From contig DATLUQ010000051.1 in NCBI GenBank assembly GCA_035533015.1, positions 1-64,000 on the forward strand: DNA of 64,000 bases, read 5' to 3'. This DNA is from Gemmatimonadaceae bacterium (GTDB lineage Bacteria; Gemmatimonadota; Gemmatimonadetes; Gemmatimonadales; Gemmatimonadaceae). The position numbers were made by a program, and so were the translations under genes. This document shows positions 33,216-42,247 of this stretch, one piece after another. A model generated the notes under the pieces. That model had not been told where the DNA came from and ran no database searches. It worked only from the letters and a program-made list of their open reading frames with translations. Each line of letters starts with the position of its first letter. Positions within the stretch are counted from its first letter, which is position 1.

Positions 33216-33629
33216 TCAGAGATCGCGTCGTAGGAAGACCTGGTCCACGCCGGCGCGGTAGACGTGCGCGATGCGTGCCTCTTCGTGAAAGCCCTCCTCG
33301 TGCAGTCGCCGGATAGCTTCGGCGAACGCCGCGTCGTCGGGCCACTCGGCCATCACGAAGCGCGCGCCCATGGCGCGCAGCACGTCGAGCGCGCGCGCCA
33401 CGAGGTGCGGGTCGTGCCCGATCAATAGATGGAGGCGGCCGGCCCCTTCCGCTCCAGCTACGAGCCCCACGAGGGCCACGGCCACAACCGCACCGCCGTG
33501 CTCCGTCCATACGGCACAACACTCATCCGAGGCGTGGTGCTCCGCGGCGTCGAGCAGTTCGAGCCCGCGTCCCAAGTATGGTGTGCCGCCGAGCGCGGCC
33601 TCGATGAGATGGCGCGCGCGGGCCGACAC
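33216..33629 (-). CDS. GNAT-like acetyltransferase
   Basis: 137 residues from the GTG at 33629, four bases after the stop of lpdA; the longer open frame overlaps lpdA and is not used. The pattern fits a divergent GNAT fold: an N-terminal helix (ARHLIEAAL), a central strand pair (GAVVAVALVGLVAGA), a loop and helix (DPHLVARALDVLRAMGARF), then the typical L-H-E-E-G-F-H-E-E-A-R-I-A-H-V-Y near the end. The acetyl-CoA loop is weaker than in standard members, so binding is uncertain. Close spacing after lpdA suggests cotranscription rather than shared function. Confidence 0.6.
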   Translation of the reverse strand: MSARARHLIEAALGGTPYLGRGLELLDAAEHHASDECCAVWTEHGGAVVAVALVGLVAGAEGAGRLHLLIGHDPHLVARALDVLRAMGARFVMAEWPDDAAFAEAIRRLHEEGFHEEARIAHVYRAGVDQVFLRRDL

Positions 33630-33633
33630 TACG

Positions 33634-35046
33634 TCAGATGTGCAGGGCGCGGCCGAGCGTGGCCAGGGCCGCTTCCTTGGTGGCTTCTGAGAGCGTCGGG
33701 TGCGCGTGCACCGTGATCCCGATGTCCTCGCTTGTCGCGCGGTATTCGAATGCAAGCACCACCTCCCCGATCAACTCCGAGGCATTGGGTCCGATGATGT
33801 GGCAGCCCACCAACTCGTCGGTGCGCGCGTCGGCAAGAAACTTCACGAACCCCGATGTCTCACCCATCGACCGGGCGCGGCCGTTGGCCGAGTACGGAAA
33901 CTTGCCCGTGCGATACTCACGCTTCGATTCCTTCACTTCCCGTTCCGTCAGGCCCACGGACGCGATCTCCGGCCAAGTATAGACCACCGACGGAATGGAC
34001 TTGTAGTGCATGTGCACGGGTCGGCCGGCAATGACCTCGGCAGCCACGCTCCCCTCCTCCTCGGCCTTGTGGGCGAGGAGTTTGCCGCCGACACAGTCGC
34101 CAACGGCGTACACGTTGGGAATGTTGGTACGCATGCAGTCGTCCACCACGAGTTCGCCGCGCTTGCCCACGGCGAGTCCGAGCGCGGCGGCGTCGATCCC
34201 CGTGAGCACGGGACGCCGGCCTACGGCCACGAGCACGTAATCGCCTTCAAGGGTCTCGGTTTGGCCGTTCTTCTCGACGTCGACGAAGACCCGAGTGCCA
34301 TCGCGACGACCGGATACGACCTTGGTTCCGGTGCGCAACTCTAATCCCTGCTTGCGGAAGGCGCCGTCGGCTTCTTTGACGATGTCGTCGTCCATTCCGG
34401 GCAGGATGGTCGGGAAGAACTCGACAACCGTGACCTTGGCCCCGAGGCGGCGCCACACGGACCCCAGCTCAAGGCCGATCACTCCACCGCCGATGACGAT
34501 CAGGTGACGCGGGACCTCGGGAATCCTGAGCGCACCCACGTTGGACAGAATCCGCTCTTCGTCGAACTTCAGGAATGGCAGCTCGATCGCCGCCGAGCCA
34601 GTGGCGATGATGATGTTCCGGGCCTCCCAGGTGGTAACCACGCCGTCGGCCGAAGTGACTTCCAAGATGTTGCCCGGCTTGACGTTGCCGCGTCCTTTGG
34701 ACCAGACGACCTTGTTCTTGCGAAACAGGAATTCGATTCCTTTAGTATTTTGTGTGACGACGGCGTCCTTGCGCTGGAGCATCCGGGCCAGATCGAGGCC
34801 GACGTTTCCGATCAGCAGGCCGTGCTCGGCGGCGTGGTTCCGGGCAAACTCGAAGTGCTCGCTCGACGTGAGCAACGCTTTCGAAGGAATGCAGCCGACA
34901 TTTACGCAGGTGCCGCCGAGTGTCTTGTCCATCTCGACACAGACGGTGGAGAGACCAAGTTGGGCGGCCCGGAGCGCGGCGACGTAGCCACCGGGACCAC
35001 CGCCAATGACGACGACATCGGCTCGATTCGGGACCAAGTCTGTCAT
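33634..35046 (-). CDS. lpdA: dihydrolipoyl dehydrogenase (E3)
   Basis: 470 residues. It has the FAD dinucleotide motif GGGPGGYVAA (residues 15-25), the redox pair C-V-N-V-G-C in GGTCVNVGCIPSK, a second NAD-binding GGGVIGLELG and the C-terminal catalytic H-P-T-x-S-E (HAHPTLSEATKEA). It reoxidises dihydrolipoamide of the 2-oxoacid dehydrogenase complexes with NAD. The sucB gene lies less than 1 kb away on the same strand, separated only by a plus-strand outer-membrane protein gene, which suggests joint use in the 2-oxoglutarate dehydrogenase complex. E1 genes were not found in the window. Confidence 0.95.
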   Translation of the reverse strand: MTDLVPNRADVVVIGGGPGGYVAALRAAQLGLSTVCVEMDKTLGGTCVNVGCIPSKALLTSSEHFEFARNHAAEHGLLIGNVGLDLARMLQRKDAVVTQNTKGIEFLFRKNKVVWSKGRGNVKPGNILEVTSADGVVTTWEARNIIIATGSAAIELPFLKFDEERILSNVGALRIPEVPRHLIVIGGGVIGLELGSVWRRLGAKVTVVEFFPTILPGMDDDIVKEADGAFRKQGLELRTGTKVVSGRRDGTRVFVDVEKNGQTETLEGDYVLVAVGRRPVLTGIDAAALGLAVGKRGELVVDDCMRTNIPNVYAVGDCVGGKLLAHKAEEEGSVAAEVIAGRPVHMHYKSIPSVVYTWPEIASVGLTEREVKESKREYRTGKFPYSANGRARSMGETSGFVKFLADARTDELVGCHIIGPNASELIGEVVLAFEYRATSEDIGITVHAHPTLSEATKEAALATLGRALHI

Positions 35047-35200
35047 GTGGTGTTTGCTGGTAAGTGCTGAATCCTAAGCTAGCCAGTCTGCGTAGCCCCA
35101 GGGAGTGAGCGGCGCCCCCCGAGCGCCGCCCGGCAGTGGACGGATCGGGTGTTTCAGGCGATACCTTTCAGTTGCATTCACCTTCTTCGGAGTCAGCGAT

Positions 35201-35896
35201 ATGTCTCGACTGTTTCGTACTGCGATTGTCGGGCTGGCTGTGGCAGGGCTGGCATCGGTGGCTAATGCGCAGGTGTGCGTTGGCACCCCTTCATTTTCCA
35301 CAGGCTCGGCCCGGGTTGGCGGCAGCGTGTTGATCGGCGACCAGAGCAAGGCGTACGGCGGACAGCTCGCCCTGGGCACGTACCACAACTTCTTTGCGGT
35401 GGGGAACTACAGCCACGCCAAGGACGACAACAGCGACGGCTCGTCGAACGCCGGTGGCGGCTCGTTGGGCTATGAGTGGGCCGTGGGTGGCGGCAGTTCG
35501 GTTGAGATTTGCCCGATCGTCGGAGTGACAGCCCAGTCTGGATCGCTGGTCGGCATGACGCCGTACCCAAACCTCCCACAGAACACGCTTGACTTGAACT
35601 TTGGCGGTTCGCTGGGTTGGACGGCGAGCGAGTCGAGCTCGATGTCGGTGATTCCGGCGATCGGAGCCTCGCTCGTGGCCCGCAGCTTCAAGTCGAAGAT
35701 TGTCACGCAAGGAGCGGCGAATCCCACGACCAGCGAGAGCTTCGGCCTCGTCACGGCCACGATTGGCTTCGTATTCAACAAGCGGTGCACGATCTCACCG
35801 ATGGTGCAGGTGCCGGTATCGGAGACAAACGGCAAGACGTCGTACGGTGTTGCCGTGTCGTACAACTTCAACCTGCCGAAAGCACTGCACATGTAG
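35201..35896 (+). CDS. outer-membrane beta-barrel-like protein
   Basis: 231 residues from the ATG at 35201, chosen because GGAG lies eight bases upstream and a Sec signal peptide then begins the protein (MSRLFRTAIVGLAVAG, cleavage after VANAQ). The mature part consists of alternating polar/hydrophobic Gly-rich strands and ends with a strand VSYNFNLPKALHM, the pattern of a small transmembrane barrel, though the final residue is Met rather than the usual Phe. Three cysteines (in VCVG, EICP and KRCT) are unusual in this class. Its function is unknown. A 7-bp GC hairpin (35109-35129) lies in the leader, and a 15-bp hairpin follows the stop. Confidence 0.7.
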   Translation: MSRLFRTAIVGLAVAGLASVANAQVCVGTPSFSTGSARVGGSVLIGDQSKAYGGQLALGTYHNFFAVGNYSHAKDDNSDGSSNAGGGSLGYEWAVGGGSSVEICPIVGVTAQSGSLVGMTPYPNLPQNTLDLNFGGSLGWTASESSSMSVIPAIGASLVARSFKSKIVTQGAANPTTSESFGLVTATIGFVFNKRCTISPMVQVPVSETNGKTSYGVAVSYNFNLPKALHM

Positions 35897-35919
35897 GGTT
35901 GCCGAGGGGCAGAAGAACG

Positions 35920-35958
35920 GAGAGCGGGGCCGCGTGATCGCATCGCGGCCCCGCTCTC
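35920..35958. terminator. bidirectional 15-bp hairpin between convergent genes
   Basis: A perfect 15-bp stem (GAGAGCGGGGCCGCG / CGCGGCCCCGCTCTC) with a nine-base loop lies between the outer-membrane protein gene and the end of sucB. No U-tract follows. It is the strongest hairpin in the window and probably serves both transcripts. Confidence 0.7.
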
Positions 35959-35979
35959 GTTGTGGTCGAGCACCCAGCG

Positions 35980-37176
35980 CTATTCCACCAGCATGGCGCC
36001 GGGTTCTTCCATCAGTTCTTTGATGCGCACCAGAAACAGCACGGCCTGCTCCCCGTCCACGATACGGTGATCGTACGACAGCGCGACGTACATCATCGGC
36101 CGGATCGCCACCTGTCCGTCGAGGGCGATGGGACGGTCCTGAATCTTGTGGAGCCCCAGGATGCCGACCTGCGGATAGTTGAGAATCGGCGTGGACAGGA
36201 GCGAGCCGAACACGCCGCCGTTCGTGATGGTGAACGTGCCGCCCGTGAGGTCGTCCATGGTCAGCCTGGACTTGCGCGCCCGGTCGGCCACGTCGTTCAT
36301 CTCCCGCGCCACGTCGAGCAGCCCCATGCGGTCGGCGTCCTTGATGTTCGGCACGACCAGCCCGGCTTCTGATGCGACAGCGATGCCCATGTTCACATAG
36401 TGCTTGTAGATGATCGCATCATCATCGATCTGCGCATTGACCGTGGGAAAGGCTCTGAGGGCCTGGCACGCGGCCTTCACGAAGAACGGCATGAACGACA
36501 GCTTCACGCCGTGCTCTTTCTCGACACGATCCTTGAGCCGCGTGCGGAGTCCCATCACGGCGGTCATGTCGACTTCGTTGAACGTCGTCAGGTGGGCCGT
36601 GGCGTGCTGTGCCTGGAGGAGATTCTCGGCGATTCGCTTGCGGCGCGTGGACATCTTCTCACGTTTCTCGCGCTGGTCAACGGCGCCCTTTGGCGCGCTG
36701 GGCGCCGCGGGAGCGGAATGGATGGCCATCGCGTCGAGCACGTCCGGCTTGCTCACCACGCCGCCGAGTCCGGTGCCCTTCACTCCTGACAGGTCCACCC
36801 CCGACGCCGTGGCGAGCCGTTCGGCGGCCGGCGACACGCGCGGGTTGGCGGCGACGATCGGTGCGGGCGCTATCGGCGCCGGTGGGGCAGGCTTGGCCGG
36901 AGACGTCGCGGGGGGCTCGGTGCGGGCGGGGGCCGGGGTGGCCGTCTCGTCCAACTCCGCGAGTGCATCGTCCACGTGAACCGTATCGCCCTCGGCGTGC
37001 AGGCGTTTGGTGAGGACGCCGCCGGTCAGCGACGGCACTTCGACGGTGATCTTGTCCGTTTCGAGTTCGACGATGGTATCGCCCGGCGCAACCGCGTCGC
37101 CCTCGGACTTGAGCCAGCGGGACACGATCGCTTCGGTGATCGATTCGCCGAGCGGGGGGACCTTGATGGACGTCAT
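35980..37176 (-). CDS. sucB: dihydrolipoyllysine succinyltransferase (2-oxoglutarate dehydrogenase E2)
   Basis: 398 residues from the ATG at 37176; the frame extends upstream without need. Order: one lipoyl domain with the lipoylated Lys in E-T-D-K-I-T-V-E-V (about residue 42), a Pro/Ala-rich hinge (residues 80-112), a peripheral-subunit-binding domain (S-P-A-A-E-R-L-A) and the acyltransferase domain ending with the catalytic H-R-I-V-D-G (YDHRIVDGEQAV). The lipoyl motif and length favour the succinyl over the acetyl enzyme. It transfers succinyl groups from the E1 active site to CoA in the TCA cycle; lpdA nearby supplies E3. Confidence 0.92.
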   Translation of the reverse strand: MTSIKVPPLGESITEAIVSRWLKSEGDAVAPGDTIVELETDKITVEVPSLTGGVLTKRLHAEGDTVHVDDALAELDETATPAPARTEPPATSPAKPAPPAPIAPAPIVAANPRVSPAAERLATASGVDLSGVKGTGLGGVVSKPDVLDAMAIHSAPAAPSAPKGAVDQREKREKMSTRRKRIAENLLQAQHATAHLTTFNEVDMTAVMGLRTRLKDRVEKEHGVKLSFMPFFVKAACQALRAFPTVNAQIDDDAIIYKHYVNMGIAVASEAGLVVPNIKDADRMGLLDVAREMNDVADRARKSRLTMDDLTGGTFTITNGGVFGSLLSTPILNYPQVGILGLHKIQDRPIALDGQVAIRPMMYVALSYDHRIVDGEQAVLFLVRIKELMEEPGAMLVE

Positions 37177-37301
37177 CGGATTCGGTGTCGGTTCTCGGCG
37201 GTCCAGCCGCCGCGGGCTCCGGGATTCCGGTGCATATTTCCTCCGGACGGAGCGCGGCTGGATGCGAATGGCCGCAAGCGAGTGCAATATAACTCCCGAG
37301 G

Positions 37302-38348
37302 GTGGCAGTGCGAGGACTCACGATCTCCGCTCATGGCGGGCTCGACCAGTTGCAGGTTCGCGATGACCTCCGTGAGCCGTCGGTGCGGGACCCGACCGAG
37401 GTGCGGGTGCGCGTCGCGGCGGCCGCGCTGAACCACCTGGATCTGTTCGTGCTCGCGGGGCTGCCGGGTGTGACGATCACCCCACCCTGGGTCGTGGCTG
37501 CCGACGCCGTGGGGGTGGTGGATCAGGCCGGACGCGGTGCGCGAGGCGTACGCGAAGGGGACACGGTGATCGTGAACCCAGGGATCAGCGACCGAACCTG
37601 CGTGTACTGCCGCGAGGGCGAGCAGTCGCTGTGCGTGCGGTTCGGCATTCTGGGCGAGCACCACCCGGGAACCGCGGCCGAGTACGTCGTCGTGCCGGGT
37701 GCCAACGTGCGCGCCATTCCGGCAAGCACGCCGCTGGCAGAAGCCGCGGCGTTCGGCCTCGTGACGCTCACGGCATGGCGGATGCTCGTCACGCGCGCGC
37801 AGTTGCGCGCCGGCGAACGGGTGCTCATCTGGGGTATCGGCGGTGGGGTGGCCACGGCAGCGTTGCAGATCTGCAAGCTCGTGGGTGCCGAGGTGTGGGT
37901 GACCTCGGGCCACGACGAGAAGTTGGCGCGGGCCCGGGGATTGGGTGCGGACCATACGCTCAACCATCGCACGCAGGACGTGGCGCGTGAGATCCGGGCC
38001 GCAACGGGGAAGGCCGGCGTGGACGTAGTAGTGGACAACGTGGGCGCGGCGACGTGGAGCCAGTCGCTGGGCGCTCTGGGCAAGCGCGGCCGGCTGGTGA
38101 CCTGCGGCGGCACGTCGGGACCGACGGTGGAAACGGACGTGCGCCGGCTGTTCTGGAACCAGTGGTCGATTCTCGGGTCGACGATGGGCAGCGACGCCGA
38201 GTTCGATGCCATCACGGAGCAACTGCGGGCGGGGCGGCTCCTGCCGCCCGTTGACGGGGAGTATTCGTTGGCGCAGGGGCGCGAGGCGTATGCACGATTG
38301 CAGGATGGGGCGCAGTTCGGGAAGATCGTCCTACGTGTGAAGGAGTGA
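37302..38348 (+). CDS. zinc-type alcohol dehydrogenase / quinone oxidoreductase (MDR family)
   Basis: 348 residues; the GTG at 37302 is used, with a second GTG two codons on also possible. The medium-chain dehydrogenase layout is a GroES-like catalytic half with N-H-L-D and a Cys-containing lobe (D-R-T-C-V-Y-C-R-E-G-E-Q-S-L-C), then a Rossmann half with the nucleotide loop G-I-G-G-G-V-A-T-A. The lobe cysteines suggest at least partial structural zinc binding. The substrate is unknown. It is followed after four bases by a small zinc-ribbon gene with an overlapping ribosome binding site. Confidence 0.85.
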   Translation: MAVRGLTISAHGGLDQLQVRDDLREPSVRDPTEVRVRVAAAALNHLDLFVLAGLPGVTITPPWVVAADAVGVVDQAGRGARGVREGDTVIVNPGISDRTCVYCREGEQSLCVRFGILGEHHPGTAAEYVVVPGANVRAIPASTPLAEAAAFGLVTLTAWRMLVTRAQLRAGERVLIWGIGGGVATAALQICKLVGAEVWVTSGHDEKLARARGLGADHTLNHRTQDVAREIRAATGKAGVDVVVDNVGAATWSQSLGALGKRGRLVTCGGTSGPTVETDVRRLFWNQWSILGSTMGSDAEFDAITEQLRAGRLLPPVDGEYSLAQGREAYARLQDGAQFGKIVLRVKE

Positions 38349-38352
38349 GTGG

Positions 38353-38595
38353 ATGAGCGAACTGCCGCCGGTACCGGACCATGCCCAGTTCGCGCCCGAC
38401 GAGGAGCGGGTGGTACGCGAGGCCTATGCGGCGGGCGGGGGCGTGCACTGTCCGCGGGACGGGGCGGTGATGACCGTGCGCGAGATCGGCGGTGGATCGT
38501 TCGGGCTCGGATACGCACGACAGCGCGAGTGGCTGTTGTGCCCGGTGTGCCGGCGGAGTGTGATCTTCGACCGGCGGCGGGGCACGCGCACGTAG
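38353..38595 (+). CDS. small zinc-ribbon-like protein, 80 aa
   Basis: 80 residues, start ATG preceded by GGAG within the end of the dehydrogenase gene. Two knuckle-like positions are visible: H-C-P-R-D near residue 32 and C-P-V-C-R-R-S near residue 64. The first knuckle has one Cys and an Asp where a second Cys is usual, so zinc binding would be incomplete or use Asp/His. The rest is helical and acidic at the N-terminus. I do not recognise a family. Cotranscription with the upstream dehydrogenase is likely. Confidence 0.65.
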   Translation: MSELPPVPDHAQFAPDEERVVREAYAAGGGVHCPRDGAVMTVREIGGGSFGLGYARQREWLLCPVCRRSVIFDRRRGTRT

Positions 38596-38660
38596 GGCGC
38601 GCGCGGCTCGTGGCCGGCGGTCAACCGGTGTAGCTTATCTCTCAACTACCTGGATGACGC

Positions 38661-39437
38661 ATGCTTCTTCCGCTGCAGGACACCACACAAGTCTCGAATT
38701 TCGCCGGGCGTCTGGGGGACAGCTTCGCCCAGGTGTTCACCGATTTCCTGCGCCCGCTCGGCGGGGCGGCGATCATTCTGTTCGCCGGCTATCTCGTGGC
38801 GAAGCTGTTGCAGCGGGTGGTGGAGCGGTTCCTACGGCGCATCCAGTTGAACCAGATCCTGGAGCGGGGAGGCGTACTCGAGGCCGTGGAGCGCGGCGGC
38901 TCGCATCCCAATCCTGCGCGCGCGGTGGCGGGCTTCGCGTTCTGGTTAATGATGTTCGCGGTGATTCTCGTGGCGGCCGACGCATTGGGGCTGCCGTCAC
39001 TGGCCAACGTGTTCTCAGAACTCGTGAGCTACATCCCGAGTCTGATCGCGGCGGTCATCATCATTCTGGTGGGCATCGTACTTGGCCGGTTCGTGGGCGG
39101 GCTGATCGCGGCCTCGGCCGGTGCGCTCACGGGCGGGCGCATGCTGGCGCACGTGGGCCGAGGCGGGGTGATCCTCCTGGCGGTATTCATGGCGGTCCAG
39201 GAACTCGGCATCGCGACCGACATTGTGTCGACGGCGTTCGCGATCCTGTTCGGGGCGGTGGCGTTGGCGTTGGCGCTCGCGTTCGGGTTGGGGAACCGCG
39301 ATCTGGCCGCGGAGGTGACGCGCCAGTGGTACGATCGCTACCGCGCGGAGCGCGATGAAGTGCGGGCATTGGAGCGCCGTGCGGTGGCCCAGGAAGAGGC
39401 GGAATTGGAGCGCGAAGAGGCCGAATCTGGGGGGTAG
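38661..39437 (+). CDS. membrane protein with conserved TM-helix repeats (channel-like)
   Basis: 258 residues with four to five membrane helices, each followed by Gly-rich turns: AAIILFAGYLVAKLLQ (residues 35-50), FAFWLMMFAVILVAAD (about 92-108), YIPSLIAAVIIILVGIVLG (about 125-143), then a helix around GGVILLAVFMAV and a final FAILFGAVALALALAFGLG. This repeat is the conserved TM helix seen in proteins annotated as mechanosensitive-channel-like, but the MscS pore and cytoplasmic domain are missing. A charged Glu/Arg coiled C-terminus follows. Ion conduction is not shown. The gyrA promoter lies downstream in a 175-base gap. Confidence 0.75.
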   Translation: MLLPLQDTTQVSNFAGRLGDSFAQVFTDFLRPLGGAAIILFAGYLVAKLLQRVVERFLRRIQLNQILERGGVLEAVERGGSHPNPARAVAGFAFWLMMFAVILVAADALGLPSLANVFSELVSYIPSLIAAVIIILVGIVLGRFVGGLIAASAGALTGGRMLAHVGRGGVILLAVFMAVQELGIATDIVSTAFAILFGAVALALALAFGLGNRDLAAEVTRQWYDRYRAERDEVRALERRAVAQEEAELEREEAESGG

Positions 39438-39535
39438 GCACGAGAAATTCGAGGGCGGAAACATGCGCCTGGCGGAAGCCAGGAGCGCTGTCCGCAAGTG
39501 GTTGATTTGTAGCGGGTTATGGCTTGCGTTATCGG

Positions 39536-39564
39536 TTGATTTTCGGTCTCGAAACCGTTAGGTT
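39536..39564 (+). promoter_or_regulatory. gyrA promoter, TTGATT-N17-TAGGTT
   Basis: TTGATT at 39536-39541, 17-base spacer and TAGGTT at 39559-39564, 49 bases before the gyrA start. The same two hexamers at the same spacing precede the cytochrome oxidase operon. The surrounding DNA is clearly AT-richer than the average. Confidence 0.65.
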
Positions 39565-39612
39565 TACAGGTCTCCCGCCGCCCGCATTTCCGCCCCTCCC
39601 TCCACGCTAAAG

Positions 39613-42120
39613 ATGACCGCTCCGAACAATCGAGAACGGATCCTTCCCCGGCTCATCGACGACGAGATCAAAGAGTCGTTCATCAACTATTCGATGAGCG
39701 TGATCGTGTCGCGCGCATTGCCCGACGTGCGCGACGGATTGAAGCCGGTGCACCGCCGGGTGCTCTATGCGATGAACGAATTGGGGCTGGTACCCGGGCG
39801 GCCGTACAAGAAGTCGGCGACGGTGGTGGGCGACGTGCTCGGCAAGTACCACCCGCACGGCGACTCAAGCGTGTACGACGCACTGGTTCGTATGGTGCAG
39901 GACTTCTCGCTGCGCTATCCGCTCATCGACGGGCAAGGGAATTTCGGGTCGGTGGAAGGCGATCCCGCGGCGGCGTACCGCTACACCGAGGCACGGCTCA
40001 CACCGATCGCGATGGAGATGCTGGCCGACATCGACAAGAACACGGTCGATTTCGTGCCGAACTTCGACGACCGGCTGCAGGAGCCGGCCGTGCTGCCATC
40101 GGGGATCCCGAACCTGATCGTCAACGGTTCGTCGGGCATCGCGGTCGGGATGGCGACCAACATTCCGCCGCACAATCTGGGCGAGGCGGTGTCGGCGCTG
40201 TTGCACCTGATCGACCATCCGGACGCGACGATTACCGAGCTGCGCCGGTACGTCAAGGGGCCCGATTTCCCCACGGCGGGGTTCATCTACGGCCGGCAGG
40301 GGGTGAAGGACTATCAGGAGACGGGGCGCGGCCGGATCGTGATGCGTGCGCGCGCGGTGATCGAGGAAAAGGAATCGTCGAACAAGGCACAGATCGTGGT
40401 CACCGAGATTCCATACCAGGTGAACAGCGCCAAGTTGCTCGAGGACATTGCGCAACTGGTGCGCGACAAGAAACTGGAGGGAATCAGCGATCTCCGAAAC
40501 GAGTCGGACCGTGAGGGGCTGCGCATCGTGATCGAACTCAAGCGCGACGCGATTCCGCGCGTCGTGCTGAACCAGCTCTACAAGCATACGCAACTGCAGA
40601 CGACCTTCGGCGTGATCATGCTGGCGCTCGTGCCGGATGCCGTGACGGGGCGGCTCGTGCCCAAGATCATGCCGCTCAAGGAAGTGCTCGAGCACTACAT
40701 CACGCACCGGCACGACGTGATTGTACGGCGCGCCCAGTTCGAACTGGACAAGGCGCAGGAGCGCGAGCACATCCTTGAGGGGCTCAAGATCGCGGTCGAC
40801 CACATCGACGAGGTGATCAAGGTCATCCGGGCGGCCGAGGACACGCCGACGGCGAGTACCGAACTCCAGAAGCGGTTCAAGCTGAGCGAGCGGCAGGCCG
40901 AAGCGATCCTCAACATGCGGCTGGCGAAACTCACCGGGCTCGAGATCGAGAAGCTGGAAGACGAGTTGAAGGAAGTCCGCGGCATGATCAGCGAGTTGCG
41001 AGCGCTGCTCGAGTCCAGGCCCAAGCGCATGGCGTTGATGAAGGAAGAGTTGACGCGAGCGGCCGAGAAGTACGGCAATGATCGCCGCACGGAGATCACC
41101 AGCGACGAGGGCGAGTTCACCGTCGAGGACCTGATCGCCGAAGAGGACATGGTGGTCACGATCTCGCACTCCGGCTACATCAAGCGGACGGCGGTGTCCA
41201 CCTACCGGCGACAGCGGCGCGGCGGAAAGGGGGGCACGGGGGCGACGCTGAAGGACGAGGATTTCGTGGAGCATCTGTTCATCGCCTCGACCCACGACTA
41301 TCTGCTCTTCTTCACGGACGACGGACGCGTGTTCTGGCTGAAGGTGCACGAGATCCCGCAGGCCGGCCGTGCCGCCAAGGGCAAGCCCGTGGTGAACATG
41401 ATCAACGTGTCGCCGGAAACGCGCATCCAGGCGATGATGCCGGTCCGGGAATTTCCGGAGAGCAAGTTCCTGATATTCGCCACCCGTCAGGGCACGGTGA
41501 AGAAGACGGCGCTGTCGCAGTACGCCAACCCGCGCTCCACCGGTCTCAAGGCCATCAAGATCGAGGATGGCGACGCGCTGATCGACGTGCAGGTGACCGA
41601 CGGCAACAACGACATCGTGCTCGCCACGCGCCATGGACTGTCGATTCGCTTCCACGAGAGCGACGTTCGGCCCATGGGACGCGATACCACGGGCGTGAGC
41701 GGCGTGGAGCTCGGCGACGGCGACGTCTTGGTGGGCATGGTCGTGGTGAAACGCGAAGCCAACCTGCTGGTGGTCACCGAGCGCGGCATGGGCAAGTGCT
41801 CGCCAATCGATGAGTACCGAGTGCAGCGGCGCGGTGGCAAGGGGATCATCACGGTGCACCGAACCGAGAGGACCGGCGACGCGGTGAGCATCAAGGAAGT
41901 CCTCCCCGACGACGAACTGATGCTGATCACCAAGCAGGGGATCATCATCCGGATGCCGGTGAAAGGCATTCGCGTGGCCGGGCGCAACACCCAAGGTGTA
42001 CGCCTGGTTGAGCTCGATGGGGACGATCTGGTGCGCGACGTGGCCCGGGTGGTGCCGGACGAGGAGGAGGGGGTCGCCGAGGACGCGGGCGAGCCGGTGG
42101 GTGCGGGCGACGAGGAATGA
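39613..42120 (+). CDS. gyrA: DNA gyrase subunit A
   Basis: 835 residues. The active-site Tyr is in [10 protein letters not shown] near residue 122. The quinolone-determining region reads [10 protein letters not shown], with Ser and Asp at the positions where quinolone-resistant strains usually change, so the sequence looks sensitive. The C-terminal beta-pinwheel holds the GyrA box Q-R-R-G-G-K-G near residue 534, and a second copy lies near residue 738. The box marks gyrase rather than ParC. It acts with GyrB to supercoil DNA. gyrB is not in the window. The ATG has no obvious ribosome binding site. Confidence 0.97.
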   Translation: MTAPNNRERILPRLIDDEIKESFINYSMSVIVSRALPDVRDGLKPVHRRVLYAMNELGLVPGRPYKKSATVVGDVLGKYHPHGDSSVYDALVRMVQDFSLRYPLIDGQGNFGSVEGDPAAAYRYTEARLTPIAMEMLADIDKNTVDFVPNFDDRLQEPAVLPSGIPNLIVNGSSGIAVGMATNIPPHNLGEAVSALLHLIDHPDATITELRRYVKGPDFPTAGFIYGRQGVKDYQETGRGRIVMRARAVIEEKESSNKAQIVVTEIPYQVNSAKLLEDIAQLVRDKKLEGISDLRNESDREGLRIVIELKRDAIPRVVLNQLYKHTQLQTTFGVIMLALVPDAVTGRLVPKIMPLKEVLEHYITHRHDVIVRRAQFELDKAQEREHILEGLKIAVDHIDEVIKVIRAAEDTPTASTELQKRFKLSERQAEAILNMRLAKLTGLEIEKLEDELKEVRGMISELRALLESRPKRMALMKEELTRAAEKYGNDRRTEITSDEGEFTVEDLIAEEDMVVTISHSGYIKRTAVSTYRRQRRGGKGGTGATLKDEDFVEHLFIASTHDYLLFFTDDGRVFWLKVHEIPQAGRAAKGKPVVNMINVSPETRIQAMMPVREFPESKFLIFATRQGTVKKTALSQYANPRSTGLKAIKIEDGDALIDVQVTDGNNDIVLATRHGLSIRFHESDVRPMGRDTTGVSGVELGDGDVLVGMVVVKREANLLVVTERGMGKCSPIDEYRVQRRGGKGIITVHRTERTGDAVSIKEVLPDDELMLITKQGIIIRMPVKGIRVAGRNTQGVRLVELDGDDLVRDVARVVPDEEEGVAEDAGEPVGAGDEE

Positions 42121-42194
42121 GCACGGGGCGCAGGGGGCGGCAGGAGCCGCCCCCTTGGCGTCTGGCGGCAGCATCCGCCGCCGACAATCTGCGC

Positions 42195-42223
42195 TTTACC
42201 GTTCAACCGCAAGATTGTAGGTT
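42195..42223 (+). promoter_or_regulatory. promoter of the diguanylate cyclase gene, TTTACC-N17-TAGGTT
   Basis: TTTACC at 42195-42200, 17-base spacer and TAGGTT at 42218-42223 lie 24 bases before the ATG at 42248. The -10 hexamer is identical to those of gyrA and the oxidase operon. The predicted leader is only about 18 bases. Confidence 0.55.
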
Positions 42224-42247
42224 GGCTCGACGCACGAGCGTCACTCG

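Noticed and set aside
33630-33755. Upstream part of the GNAT-like open frame
   Set aside because: It lies inside lpdA, is Arg/Ser-rich and unlike an acetyltransferase; the GTG just after the lpdA stop is the better start.
39865-42174. 769-codon minus-strand frame antisense to gyrA
   Set aside because: Long antisense frames are expected in high-GC genes; gyrA on the plus strand is complete and the antisense protein is His/Arg-rich with no domain.
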